NCBI GenBank assembly: GCA_027494115.1
Contig: JAOSJL010000001.1
Location: 186,001 to 250,000, forward strand
DNA length: 64,000 nt
Source: Acidimicrobiia bacterium
Lineage (GTDB): Bacteria; Actinomycetota; Acidimicrobiia; IMCC26256; JAOSJL01
Direction of reading: 5' to 3'
Part shown: piece by piece, positions 36,612-46,962 of the stretch
How positions within the stretch are numbered: position 1 is the first letter of the stretch
Layout: each line of letters begins with the position of its first letter
The notes under the pieces: generated by a model
What the model saw: the letters and a program-made list of their open reading frames with translations, nothing else
What the model was told of the DNA's origin: nothing
Databases searched by the model: none
Made by a program: the position numbers and the translations under genes

Positions 36612-37271
36612 GTGGAGGGCATCCGCACCGCGATCGTGTGCACCGGGCCGGCCGACGTCGTCGCGCCGAAGCGTCGGTCGCTACCCGAGCACGACTTCGT
36701 CGTCGCCGCCGACTCCGGCCTGGATCTCGCGAAGCGCCTCGGCCTGCACGTCGACGTGGCGGTGGGTGACTTCGACTCGGCGGACGCCGCGTCCGTCGAG
36801 GAAGCGGAGGATGCGGGCGCCACGATCGAACGACACCCCGCCGACAAGGACGCCACAGATCTCGAGCTGGCCCTCGATGCGGCGCTCGCGCGCAACGCCC
36901 GGCGGATCGTCGTGCTCGGTGGTGACGGTGGACGCCCCGACCATGCGCTCGCCAACCTGCTCCTGCTCGGCGCATCCCGGTACGCGCACGTGGACATCGA
37001 GGCTCACACCGACTCCGCACGCGTGTTCGTCGTCACGCACCACCTCGAGCTTCCCGCCGAGCCTGGCGCACTTGTCTCGCTGCTCCCCATCGGCGACGGA
37101 GCCCACGGAGTCCACACTTCCGGGCTGCAGTTCCCACTGAACGGTGACGTCCTCGAGTCAGGATCCACGCGCGGCGTGAGCAACGTGATCACCCGCCGCC
37201 CGGCCACCGTCGACGTATCCGCCGGCGCACTGCTCGCCGTCCTACCGGAACCGACAGGAGCAACTCCGTGA
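36612..37271 (+). CDS. Thiamine diphosphokinase
   Basis: A 219-residue thiamine pyrophosphokinase: VVAADSGLDLAKRLG, VGDFDSADAAS and HPADKDATDLELALD are the catalytic N-domain blocks (Asp-rich magnesium and ATP site), and GGDGGRPDHALANLLLL follows. The C-terminal beta domain has TSGLQFPLNGDVL and GVSNVI, which bind thiamine. It converts imported thiamine to TPP. Start GTG lies directly after the TPP riboswitch; its stop overlaps thiB (GTGA). So the feedback loop is transporter and kinase under control of their own product. Confidence 0.93.
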   Translation: MEGIRTAIVCTGPADVVAPKRRSLPEHDFVVAADSGLDLAKRLGLHVDVAVGDFDSADAASVEEAEDAGATIERHPADKDATDLELALDAALARNARRIVVLGGDGGRPDHALANLLLLGASRYAHVDIEAHTDSARVFVVTHHLELPAEPGALVSLLPIGDGAHGVHTSGLQFPLNGDVLESGSTRGVSNVITRRPATVDVSAGALLAVLPEPTGATP

Positions 37272-38332
37272 ACTCGACGACGACACCAATACGCCGGGGC
37301 GCCGCTGTCGCGCTGGTTGCTCTGATCCTGGGGTTGACGGCCTGCTCGTCGAGCGGATCGGGCGACGACGTCACGCTCACCCTCGTCACCCACGACTCGT
37401 TCGCCGTCAGCGAGGGCCTTCTGGACGAGTTCACCGAGGAGAGCGGCATCTCCGTCGAGATCCTCATGGCCGGCGACGCCGGCAGTGCGCTGAACCAGGC
37501 AGTACTGACGAAGGACGATCCGCTCGGCGACGTCTTCTTCGGTGTCGACAACACGTTCCTCACCCGGGCGCTCGACGAAGACATCTTCGAGCCGTACGAG
37601 TCGACCGAGCTGGAGCACGTCTCCGACGACCTCGTGGTGGACGACGAGCACCGCGTCACGCCGATCGACCGCGGCGACGTGTGCCTGAACTACGACAAGA
37701 CTGCCTTCGAGGAATCGGGGCTCGGCGTCCCCACGACACTCGACGACCTCACGGGGGACGCGTACGCCGGAGCTCTCGTGGTCGAGAACCCCGCGACCTC
37801 CTCACCCGGGCTGGCGTTCATGCTCGCCACGATCGAGGCCTTCGGCGAAGACGGATGGCTCGACTACTGGGAAGCGTTGCGCTCCAACGACGTCGAGGTC
37901 GCCGACGGCTGGGAGGACGCGTACTACGGGAGTTTCTCCGCAGCCTCCGACACGGGCGATCGCCCCCTGGTCGTGAGCTACGCGTCGAGCCCGGCGGCGG
38001 AGGTCTTCTTCGCGGAGGGTGCACTCGATGAGGCACCCACGGGGGTGATTGCCGATTCGTGTTTCCGTCAGATCGAGTTCGCCGGGGTGCTGAGCGGCAC
38101 GGACCACCCCGACGAGGCCGGTGAGCTGATCGACTTCATGCTCTCGAAGCCCTTCCAGGAGGACATTCCGCTCAGCATGTTCGTCTTCCCCGTCCGGGAT
38201 GACGCGGAACTCCCGGCGGTCTTCGCGGAGAACGCCGAGCTACCACCTGACGCCTACGAGATCGCCGCGGATGAGATCGGCGCCCGACGCGACGAGTGGA
38301 TCCAGGCGTGGACCGACACGGTGCTGCGCTGA
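37268..38332 (+). CDS. thiB: Thiamine ABC transporter substrate-binding lipoprotein
   Basis: A 354-residue ThiB/TbpA-like binding protein with lipobox LGLTAC. Family blocks: LTLVTHDSFAVSEGLL, DVFFGVDNTFLTRALD, VTPIDRGDVCLNYDK, NPATSSPGLAFMLATI, VVSYASSPAAEV and CFRQIEFAGVLSGT. It binds thiamine or its phosphates outside the membrane and hands it to ThiP. GTG start overlaps the kinase stop; AGGAGC precedes it. The order kinase-thiB-thiP-thiQ is complete. Confidence 0.94.
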   Translation: MNSTTTPIRRGAAVALVALILGLTACSSSGSGDDVTLTLVTHDSFAVSEGLLDEFTEESGISVEILMAGDAGSALNQAVLTKDDPLGDVFFGVDNTFLTRALDEDIFEPYESTELEHVSDDLVVDDEHRVTPIDRGDVCLNYDKTAFEESGLGVPTTLDDLTGDAYAGALVVENPATSSPGLAFMLATIEAFGEDGWLDYWEALRSNDVEVADGWEDAYYGSFSAASDTGDRPLVVSYASSPAAEVFFAEGALDEAPTGVIADSCFRQIEFAGVLSGTDHPDEAGELIDFMLSKPFQEDIPLSMFVFPVRDDAELPAVFAENAELPPDAYEIAADEIGARRDEWIQAWTDTVLR

Positions 38333-40001
38333 CCGGCCTGCCGGGTCACCCGGGGAGGGGCGGGCAGAGATCGCCGGCGCAGCGCATCGCAGTCGGTGCC
38401 GCGCTGGTCGTGCCGCCTCTGGCGTTTCTGGCGGTCTTCTTCGTCTACCCGCTGGCATCGATCGTCGTAGAGAGCTTCACGCGCGGAGACGGTGGCGTCT
38501 CCGGCGCGTTCTCCGACGTCGTCACCGACCCCGGCCTGCGCGAGGTCATCTGGTTCACCGTGTGGCAGGCAGCGGTTTCGACGGTGCTCACCCTGCTCGT
38601 CGGCCTACCGGGCGCGTACGTGTTCGCTCGCTACGACTTCCCCGGAAAGGGCCTCATTCGGGCCGCCACGACGGTCGCGTTCGTTCTGCCCACGGTCGTG
38701 GTGGGCTCGGCCTTCCTGGCCCTGCTCGGCCCGGGCGGACCTCTACGTCTCGATCTCGTCGACACCGTGTGGGCGATCTTCATCGCCCACGTGTTCTTCA
38801 ACTACGCCGTCGTGCTGCGAACCGTCGGAGGGTTCTGGTCACACCTCGATCCGCGGGCCGTCGACGCCGCCCGCGTGCTCGGTGCGTCGCGCCTCCAGGC
38901 ATTCCGCAGCGTCACGCTTCCACTGCTCCGACCCGCCATCTCGTCGGCCGCTCTGATCGTCTTCCTCTTCACCCTCACGTCCTTCGGGGTCGTGCTGCTT
39001 CTGGGTGGCCCCACCCACGCCACAGTGGAGGTGGAGATCTACCGGCAGACGACGCAGTTCCTCAACCTGCCGATCGCCGCCGCACTCGCGATCCTTCAAC
39101 TCCTCGCCGTCACCGCGGTGCTGGTCGTCTACGGCCGCTCCCAGGAGCGACGATCGGTCCACCAAGCGTTGCGAGCTGCGGAAGACACCGCCCGCAGGCC
39201 GCACGGAGTGGGCCCCTGGGCCCTCGTCGGCGTGAACCTCGCCTTCGTCGTCGCCCTCATCGGTGTGCCGATCGCCGTGCTCGTACAACGCTCCTTCTCC
39301 ACCGCCGGCGGCCTCGGTCTGCGTTACTACCGCGAGCTCGCCTCCGATCCGCGGGGCAGCACGTTGTTCGTCCCTCCCGTGGAGGCCATCCGGAACTCAC
39401 TCGTGTTCGCGTGCGTCGCGACCATCATCGCCGTCGGATTGGCGGTGATGATCGCCGTTCTCGTCGTGCGACCCGGCGCGGCACGCCGGGGACTCGACAT
39501 CCTCGTGATGCTGCCTCTCGGGGCCTCGGCGGTGACTCTCGGATTCGGCTTCCTGATCGCGCTGGACCAGCCGCCGCTCGACTTTCGATCCTCTCCTGGC
39601 TGATCCCCATCGCCCACGCGCTCGTGGCCACGCCGTTCGTCGTGCGGGTGCTCGTGCCGGTTCTGCGCTCCATCGACCCTCGCCTGCGCGAAGCGGCCAC
39701 CGTGCTCGGTGCCGGGCCCCTCCGGGCATGGCGGGAGGTCGACCTGCCGATCGTGGGGCGTGCGCTCGCCGTCGGGGCAGGATTCGCATTCGCCATCTCC
39801 ATGGGCGAGTTCGGCGCCACGGCGTTCATAGCCCGACCCGACTACCCGACGATCCCGATCGCCATCTTCCGGTTCCTGGGCCAACCGGGAGCTCTGAACT
39901 TCGGTCAGGCCATGGCGATGAGCACGATCCTCGTCGTCGTCACAGCAACCGCCGTCATGCTCATCGACCGCGTGCGTGTCGGCACCGTCGGCGAGTTCTG
40001 A
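38308..40001 (+). CDS. thiP: Thiamine ABC transporter permease, one frameshift
   Basis: A fused two-domain permease of about 565 residues (E. coli ThiP is 536), with two EAA loops: RVLGASRLQAFRSVTLP and TVLGAGPLRAWREVDLP. About 12 membrane helices. The frame breaks at TTT 39583-39585; one added T joins PPLDF to SILSWLIPIAHALVATPF and leads to the natural end GTVGEF. Start is one of two in-frame GTGs (38296 or 38308) inside the thiB end; the second has CCAGGC upstream. Works with ThiB and ThiQ. Confidence 0.93.
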
Positions 40002-40012
40002 GAGGGTTCGGA

Positions 40013-40960
40013 ATGCTCGTGTTCGAGGATCTGCGCCGAACCTACGGCGAGACGGTCGCGCTGGCCGACCTCGGTGGTTCGGTCGCCGATGGTGAGATCG
40101 TCGCGATCCTCGGCCCGAGCGGGTGTGGCAAGACCACCCTGCTGCGAATCCTGGCCGGGCTCGAGGAACCCGACGCCGGGAGGGTCCTCTCCGACGGCGT
40201 CGACCTCGCGGGGGTTCCTCCCGACCGGCGCGGTTTCGGGCTCATGTTCCAGGACCATCTGCTCTTCCCCCACCGCACCGTCGGAGAGAACGTGGCGTTC
40301 GGGCTGCGGATGGCGGGAATGCCGATCGACGAACGACGTTCCCGCGTGGCCGACGTGATGGACGTCGTGGGTCTGGCCGGAATGGATGACCGGTCGATCG
40401 CGACTCTCTCGGGCGGTGAGCAGCAACGCGTCGCTCTCGCGCGGGCTCTCGCTCCGCGCCCGCGGCTCCTCATGCTCGACGAGCCGCTCGGGTCCCTCGA
40501 CCGATCGCTCCGGGAACGCCTGGTGACGGAGCTCCGGGAGATCCTGAAGGAACTCGGAATTGCCGCGATCTACGTCACACATGATCAGGACGAGGCCTGC
40601 ACGATCGCGGACAGCGTCGTCGTGATGCGTGCGGGCCGAGTCGAGCAGCAGGGAACGCCTCCGTCGGTGTGGCACCGACCGGCGAACGCATTCGTGGCGC
40701 GGTTTCTGGGCTGGGCCGACGTCGCCGACGGAATCGGCATCCGCCCCGGCGGCGTCCGTCTCGACCCCGACGGGGACGTGCACGGCATTGTCCACCGCAT
40801 CGGCTTCCGTGGCGATCATTTCGTGGTCGGGGTCACGACAGTCGACGGGCGCGCACTCACGACCTCTGTTGCCGATACTCCCCCTGAGTCCGGAGAGCGC
40901 GTTCGACTGACCGTCGACGCCGATGCCGTCGTGCAGCTGAGCGAAAGTGAGGAGTTCTAG
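40013..40960 (+). CDS. thiQ: Thiamine ABC transporter ATPase
   Basis: A 315-residue ABC ATPase with Walker A GPSGCGKTT, Q-loop MFQDHLLFPHRTVGEN, signature LSGGEQQR, Walker B LLMLDEPLGSLD and the switch His in YVTHDQDEA. The C-terminal 90 residues form a small TOBE-like domain, longer than E. coli ThiQ (232 residues), which suggests regulation like that of MalK/PotA-type ATPases. Begins 12 nt after thiP. Its stop shares CTAG with the convergent glutamate dehydrogenase. Confidence 0.93.
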   Translation: MLVFEDLRRTYGETVALADLGGSVADGEIVAILGPSGCGKTTLLRILAGLEEPDAGRVLSDGVDLAGVPPDRRGFGLMFQDHLLFPHRTVGENVAFGLRMAGMPIDERRSRVADVMDVVGLAGMDDRSIATLSGGEQQRVALARALAPRPRLLMLDEPLGSLDRSLRERLVTELREILKELGIAAIYVTHDQDEACTIADSVVVMRAGRVEQQGTPPSVWHRPANAFVARFLGWADVADGIGIRPGGVRLDPDGDVHGIVHRIGFRGDHFVVGVTTVDGRALTTSVADTPPESGERVRLTVDADAVVQLSESEEF

Positions 40961-42247
40961 ACGCTGTTGCCGAAGTACGACGACGTCCCGCCGGCCTCGA
41001 TCGCGCTGCACAGCCGGCGGAGCGCGTGCACGTATGCAGCCGTACGCAAGCTCACCGAGAGGTCAACCGCCACCTCGCGCACTGCCGTGAATTCCCGGTG
41101 CATCCGCTCGGCCAGTCGACTGTTCACCGTGTCGAGGGTCCAGTAGTCGCCGGTGCGGTTCTGGACCCATTCGAAGTAGCTGACGGTGACTCCTCCGGCA
41201 TTGGCCACGATTCCGGGTACGACCGTCACGCCGGCGGCCTCGAGAATCGGGTCGGCATCGGCGTTGACGGGCCCGTTGGCGACCTCGACGACGGTGTGTG
41301 CTTGGACCCGTGAGGCGTTCTCGGCGGTGATCACTCCTTCGATCGCCGCGGGAACGACCACATCGACGTCGAGCGCGAGAAGTTCCTCGTTGCTGACGCG
41401 CTCGGCAGGGATGGCTTCGCAGACCGTGCCCTCGCAGTACGTGGCGTCGATGCGACGTGTCTTCTCCTTGAAGCGCACGAGGCTCGGGACGTCGAAACCA
41501 CCGGGATCGTGGATACCACCCTGGGAGTCACTGACCGCCACGACGCGATATCCGGCCCCGTGCAGCAGCGTGGCCACCGATCGCCCGGCGTTGCCGAATC
41601 CCTGCACCGCGACCGTCGTGTCCTGACGATTCCATCCGTGTGCGTGAGCGAGGTCCTCGATGCAGAGGAATGCGCCGCGGCCCGTCGCCGTGTCGCGACC
41701 CAGGCTGCCCCCCGAGCTCGACCGGCTTGCCGGTGACGACGGCAGGGACGCGTTGGCGTTGGATGTTCGAGTACTCGTCCATCATCCAGCCCATCACGCG
41801 CTCGTTCGTGTAGATGTCGGGAGCAGGAACGTCGGTCTCGGGCCCGATGAAGTCGGCCACGTGCTCGATGTACTGACGGCTCAGGCGCTCGAGCTCCAGA
41901 TTCGAGAGCCGTTTCGCGTCGACGACGACGCCGCCCTTGGCGCCGCCGAACGGGAGCCCGAGCGCCGCACACTTGAAGGTCATCCAGAACGCGAGCGCCT
42001 CGATCTCGTCGAGGTCGACCTGGGGATGAAACCGGATTCCCCCCTTGCCCGGACCGCGGATGTCGGTGTGACGGACCCGGTACCCCTCGAATATCCGTTG
42101 CGTCCCGTCGTCCATCCGCACCGGGATCCACATCTGGAGCACGGCCTCGGGTCTCTTCAGGCGTTCGAGCACCTCGGGATCGGGTTGGACGTGCACCGCG
42201 GCCGCCTCCATCGAGGCGATCGCGCCGCGCAGGATCGGGCCGGCCAC
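40957..42247 (-). CDS. gdhA: Glutamate dehydrogenase (Glu/Leu/Phe/Val dehydrogenase family), one frameshift
   Basis: About 429 residues. YRVRHTDIRGPGKGGIRFHP and CAALGLPFGGAKGGV carry the substrate-binding and catalytic Lys, PAPDIYTNERVMGWMMDEYS continues the catalytic domain, and VAVQGFGNAGRSVATLL is the Rossmann nucleotide site. The frame breaks at a run of six C (41708-41713, read as G on this strand), one too many; repaired it reads GGSLGRDTATGRGAFLC. The GTG at 42247 is 7 nt from a TAGGTT -10 box, which supports it over the later ATG at 42211. It interconverts glutamate and 2-oxoglutarate plus ammonia. Confidence 0.92.
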
Positions 42248-42254
42248 GGACTGC

Positions 42255-42260
42255 AACCTA
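42255..42260 (-). promoter_or_regulatory. Leaderless-type -10 box TAGGTT for glutamate dehydrogenase
   Basis: TAGGTT ends 7 nt before the GTG at 42247 on the minus strand, with no ribosome-binding site in between. Confidence 0.45.
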
Positions 42261-42344
42261 GGCGAGTTCCCATTTTCTCGCCTCGGGTAGGAAAGTGCAC
42301 CAAATCCGCACATCTCCGGCGGGTCTCCCACACAGAGCCTTCCT

Positions 42345-42350
42345 TATGCT
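42345..42350 (+). promoter_or_regulatory. Leaderless-type -10 box TATGCT for the response regulator
   Basis: TATGCT is followed by 6 nt and then the GTG at 42357, the same geometry as at 3942 and 12852. It would drive the regulator-kinase pair and perhaps ribB. Confidence 0.55.
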
Positions 42351-42356
42351 GGTGGG

Positions 42357-43109
42357 GTGCCTGTGACCGCTCCGCCCAAGTCGGCAACCGTTCTCGTCGT
42401 CGAGGACGAGACCTCCATCGCCTCCGCGGTGGCCGCCAGACTCCGCAGCGAGGGCTACCGGGCCGAGGTCGCCCATGACGGACCGTCGGGCGTGGCGCGC
42501 TGCGAGGCCCTGGAGCCCGACCTCGTCGTTCTCGACCTGATGCTCCCCGGATTCGACGGTCTCGAGGTGTGCCGCCGGATCCAGCAGCGTCGCCCCGTAC
42601 CCGTTCTCATGCTGACGGCCAAGGATTCCGAGACCGACAAGATCGTCGGACTGGGCGTGGGTGCCGACGACTACGTCACCAAACCGTTCAGCGCGCGCGA
42701 GCTCGTGGCACGCGTGGGGGCGATCCTGCGGCGCGTCGAGCGGGGTGGCGCCGAGCCTCCCGCCCGGATCGCGATCGGTGCGCTCGACATAGACCGCGAG
42801 TCCCGCCGGGTACAGCGCGACGGCCACGAGATCCATCTGACGCCCACAGAGTTCGACCTCCTCGCCGCGCTCGCCGCGCGACCCGAGCGGGTGTTCACCC
42901 GCCAGGAACTGCTCTCCGAAGTGTGGGGGGTATCCGGAAGGAACCGGTGAACGCACCGTCGACTCGCACGTGGCGCGCTGCGCAGCAAGGTCGGCGCCGA
43001 CGTCGTGCGCACCGTGCACGGAGTGGGCTACGCACTCGCCACCGAGGATTCTGACGAGGCCGGCGATTCTGACGACTCCGACGACTCCGACGAGAGCGCC
43101 CCGGCATGA
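42357..43109 (+). CDS. OmpR/PhoB-family response regulator, two frameshifts
   Basis: A 250-residue response regulator: receiver with phospho-acceptor Asp60 (VVLDLMLPG), acidic pair in VVEDE and the switch Lys in DDYVTKPF, then a winged-helix DNA-binding domain (IHLTPTEFDLLAAL, FTRQELLSEVWG). Two breaks cancel out: six G at 42925-42930 (one too many) and GTGG at 42972-42975 (one too few). Repaired, the domain ends VDSHVGALRSK and VVRTVHGVGYALA. The tail is an unusual Asp/Ser run of about 15 residues. Its stop overlaps the kinase start (ATGA). Confidence 0.93.
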
Positions 43110-44151
43110 GGCCACTCGACCAGATCCCCTACTTCAAGATGCGCCTCGGCGCCGTGATCCTCGCCGCCGTCGGCACGACCGTGGTCGTGTTCTGGGCCGG
43201 CGTGAGGACGGGGCTGTGGCCGTCGGTGAGCGGGATTCTCGCCGGATCACTGGCGCTCGCTGTCGTCTGGGTCCTGACCCGGGGGATGACAGCGCCGCTG
43301 CGGGAAATGGCGGAAGCATCGGAGGCGATGGCGCGCCACGACTACTCGCGCCGGGTACGTGTCACGTCTGCCGACGAGATCGGCCGCCTGGCCGACGCCT
43401 TCAACCGCATGGCCGCCGAGCTCGCAGAGAACGACCGGGTCCGGCGTGAGATCGTGGCGAACGTCTCCCACGAGCTGCGCACGCCGATCACCGCCTTGCA
43501 GGCGAAGCTCGAGAACCTCGTCGACGGCGTGGAGCCGGCCGATGCCGAGACGCTCACGGTGATGCTGCATCAGGTCGAGCGCCTCGGACGCCTCGTCACG
43601 CAGCTCCTCGATCTGTCACGCCTGGAATCGGGCGCCGTACCCCTCGAGCGACGCGAGTTCGCCGTGGGCCCCATGCTCGAACAGGCGGCTCGCGAGTCGG
43701 AGCTCCACGCTCCCGACACCGAGGTCGCCGTGCGCGTGGAGAGCGCAGGGCTGGCGGCCGACGGTGATCCGGAGCGGATCCACCAGGTGGTCGCCAATCT
43801 CCTGGAAAACGCCGTGCGCTTCACACCCCACGGTGGTCTGGTCGAGGTCAACGCCCGAAGGTCTCCCGAATCCGTTGTCATCGAAGTCGCCGACGAAGGT
43901 CCCGGCATCCCCGAAGCCGAACGTGGGAAGGTGTTCGAACGGTTCTACCGTGCTGACGCCGCCCGCGCGTCGAGCGACGGTGGCGCCGGGCTCGGCTTGG
44001 CGATCGCGCAGTGGATCGTGGATCTGCACGGGGACGGATCCACCCCGAGGCCCGCGAGCCCCGGGGATGTCGAATGGTGGTCGAGTTGCCGGCGTCGCAC
44101 GAGAGCGACGCCCCGAGGTCGGACGCGAGGGTCGGACAGGAAGCGAGGTGA
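43106..44151 (+). CDS. Sensor histidine kinase, one frameshift
   Basis: A 348-residue HK with two membrane helices (about 13-32 and 42-58) and almost no extracytoplasmic loop, HAMP domain (59-110), H-box NVSHELRTP with His122, N-box VVANLLENAVRFTP, and G1/F/G2 boxes (VADEGPGIP, FERFYRA, GAGLGLAIAQWIV). The frame breaks at GGATCC 44036-44041, one base short; repaired it reads IHPEAREPRGCRMVVELPAS and stops at 44151, separate from ribB. Without repair it appears falsely fused to ribB. The lack of a sensor loop suggests a stimulus in the membrane or cytosol. Confidence 0.92.
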
Positions 44152-44155
44152 CGGT

Positions 44156-44789
44156 GTGAGCTTCACGACCGTTGAAGACGCGGTACGCAGAATTCGGCGA
44201 GGTGAGATCGTCCTCGTGGTCGACGACGAAGACCGCGAGAACGAGGGCGACCTCACGATGGCGGCCGACTGGGTGACTCCCGAGGCGATCAACTTCATGA
44301 TCACCTGGGGCAAGGGTCTCGTGTGCATGCCGGCAACCGGCGAACACCTCGACCGCATCGGCATCGCGCCGATGGTCGACGACAACACCTGCGATCAGGA
44401 AACCGCGTTCTGTGTCACGATCGACCACGCGTCGACCGGCAGCGGCATCTCGGCCGAGGACCGCTCGACGACCATCCGCAGGGCGGCGCACCCCGACACC
44501 GTGGCCGACGACTTCCACCGACCCGGCCACGTGTTCCCGCTGCGCGCGCAACGGCGGTGTCCTCGAACGCCCGGGCCACACCGAAGCGGCCGTCGATCTC
44601 GCACGGCTCGCCCGGCTCGCCCCGGTCGCCGCCATCTGCGAAGTGCTCACCGAGGATGGTGAACCCGCGCGGTTGGGGTGGCTCGCCGACTTCGCCGACC
44701 AGCACAAGATCGCGATCGTGTCCATCGAGCAGCTCGTCGCCTACCGGCATTCGGGCGACGAGCACCCCGAGTCGCTCGCGGTCCTCTGA
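44156..44789 (+). CDS. ribB: 3,4-dihydroxy-2-butanone 4-phosphate synthase, one frameshift
   Basis: About 211 residues, the stand-alone RibB. The active-site block VVDDEDRENEGDLTMAAD is intact, followed by FMITWGKGLVCMP, STGSGISAEDRSTTI and RPGHVFPLRA. A break in the GC run 44542-44549 (one GC unit short) is repaired to RNGGVLERPGHTEAAVDLA, and the protein ends ESLAVL. It makes the four-carbon precursor of riboflavin from ribulose 5-phosphate. No RibA domain or other rib genes are here. GTG start 5 nt after the kinase stop. Confidence 0.93.
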
Positions 44790-45989
44790 CCCCTCCAGAC
44801 AGCTCCGCACGGAGCGCGTGGGCGCGTTTCAGCGATTCGGTCAGCGCCGCCGGTGACCGCCTCCTCGCCGAGCACGCTCCCGACGACAGTGCTCCCGACG
44901 ACGAGAACCGCCGCGCCGCAGCCCTCGAGTACCTGGCGGAGTACCTGAGCGCGGGAATCGCCCAGTGCGTGACGCACGCCGATCCCGACGATCCCAGCTT
45001 CGTCCGCATGATCGCCCCCGACGCCCGGTGGGGTCTCGACAACCCCGACTGCCTGTACCACTACGCACCCGTGGCCCCCGGGCGGACCTACACCGTCACG
45101 GGTCGGCGGGGAACGGCCACGGCGATCGAGCTCCAGGTCAACACCGGGCACTTCGCGAGTGGCGATCCCGGCGAATGGCATGCGCTGTCGTCGCTCTCCG
45201 ACGACACACTGGCCTGTGACGATGAGGGATCGTTCACGGTGACCGTGGGGCCTGGCGAGTCGGGAACGAACGCGCTCGACAGCACCGGCGACGCGTCGTT
45301 CCTGCTCGTGCGCCAGTACTTCGGGGACTGGGAGTCGGAGGTGCCGGCCGAGCTCACCATCGAACGTGTCGGTGCCGAGTTCCCGACGCCGCAGCCCGAT
45401 CCGGCCACAATGGTGGCGCGCCTGGACCTCCTGACGACGTGGATGACCGCCGGTCTGGCGTTCTGGGACGACTGGATGCAGGCGCTCGCTCAACGTCCCA
45501 ACGAGCTCACCATCTTCGTGGAGCCCGACGAGAACGCCACCGCGATGCACGGCCTCGTCTACGGCGTGGGTGCGTTCCGATGTTCGCCCGACGAGGCGGT
45601 GATCCTCGACGTCGCCGTGCCGCCGTGTCGCTACTGGAGCGTTGCGTTGATGAGCTGGTTCAACGCGGCGCTCGAGTACCACGGTCGCCAGAGCCATCTC
45701 AACCACACCCAGGCGCACGTCGACTCCGACGGAGTTCTGCGCCTCGTGATCACCCATGACGATCCCGGCGTGGCGAACTGGCTCGATCCGTACGGTTTCG
45801 AGGAAGGCGGCCTCTTCTGCCGGTTCCTCGATCCCCGAATCACCGGTGCCCGAACCGACGCTGCACGCCGTCGCCCGATCCGAACTCGACGAAGCGCTCC
45901 CTGCCGATACGGCCCGCGTCACCCCCGAGGAGCGTTCCGACATCCTCAGGCGCCGCCGCGCTTCCGGCCTCCGCCGCTACCGGACATGA
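44786..45989 (+). CDS. DUF1214 domain protein, start unclear, one frameshift
   Basis: About 400 residues. Family-like sequence runs from SSARSAWARFSDSVSAAGD through NPDCLYHYAPVAPGRTYTVTG (split here) and ends RRRRASGLRRYRT. The middle part (GTATAIELQVNTGHFASGD, FLLVRQYFGDW, CRYWSVALMSWFNAALEYH) matches DUF1214 proteins, whose role is unknown. In frame, no ATG, GTG or TTG is available near the domain start; the coding phase begins at a CTG overlapping the ribB stop, so a start is probably hidden by an error. A break at about 45844-45850 shifts to the frame ending at 45989. Confidence 0.75.
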
Positions 45990-46035
45990 CCGTCCAACCG
46001 CACCAGGTTCAGGTCCGACACGACTGACAGGACCG

Positions 46036-46897
46036 TCACGCGTCGAGGAGCCACCGGACGGTGTCGTAGTGCTGAGATCGATAGGACGAGTCGAAGCTCC
46101 ATGCCATGGTCTGGGCGATCGTCCAGCCGCGAGCTCGTTCCCTGTCGAGTTCCAGCTCTCCACAGAGCCGGTCGAGGCGACCGACGACGTCTCCCGGCGA
46201 GTGGCCGAACTCGAAGCTGCGTACGACAGGTGCGACCGCGAACTCGCGTTCTCCCACGAGCGGTTTCGGATCGATCACCAGCCACGGAGTTCGCTGAGCC
46301 GCGAGAACGTTGTCGCCGTGCAGGTCCTGATTCACGAGAACCTGCTCGCCCTGACTCCCGGGGAGCTCGTCGAGGTACATCAACGCAGCGTCGACGAGGC
46401 GTCGTTCGCACGGACAATCCGCCCCCATTCCAGCGATCGACCATGAGCATGCTCCAGACGAACGACCGGTGGAAGAGAGATTCAAAAGGAGGTCCGACCG
46501 TCTTCCAGAGACGCGGGAGCAGGTCGATCATGACAGCGAGTGCGTCTGACCCGCCGTCGTTGGCCAGGTGGGTGCCCGGCAGGCAGCGTTCGAGCAGCAG
46601 GGCATGGCGGTCGGGGTCGTGGGCGATGAGCTGCGCGGCACCGTCACCCGCCCACGTGCGCAGCGCCGCTGCTTCCTGCTCGCACTCATCATGCGGCCAC
46701 TGCACCTTGAGGACGACCTGGTCACCGTCACGCAGAGCCGGCGCCACCCACGACACGTTCGATCCCTCGAACGGGTCGCCGACGTCGAGACTCCAGGTGT
46801 CGGCGAGTTCGGCCACCAGCGCCGGCAGGGCCTCCAACCACGCGCGACCAGCCTCGAATGTTCCCAGGTACGACCACAGGCCACGAGGAATCTCCAC
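46036..46897 (-). CDS. Phosphotransferase, APH(6)/hydroxyurea phosphotransferase family, one frameshift
   Basis: About 287 residues. VVLKVQWPHDECEQEAAAL has the ATP-binding Lys; LLLERCLPGTHL and the catalytic loop NQDLHGDNVLA followed by VIDPKPLVGEREFAV are typical of the APH(6)/hur group that includes streptomycin 6-phosphotransferases. A break at five C (46422-46426, one too many) joins MVDRWNG to ADCPCERRLVDAAL. Environmental members of this family often have unknown small-molecule substrates, so resistance should not be assumed. Confidence 0.86.
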
Positions 46898-46962
46898 GCG
46901 CCGAGTCTCGCACGGGGCGTCGCAATGAGAGCCTAGGAATAGGGCGCAGCGGACGCGTGATG

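Noticed and set aside
43106..44662. A histidine kinase-RibB fusion protein
   Set aside because: The fusion is produced by one missing base at 44036-44041. In the repaired frame the kinase stops at 44151 and ribB has its own GTG.
46036..46897. A streptomycin resistance gene
   Set aside because: Family membership alone does not show antibiotic specificity; there is no resistance context or mobile element.
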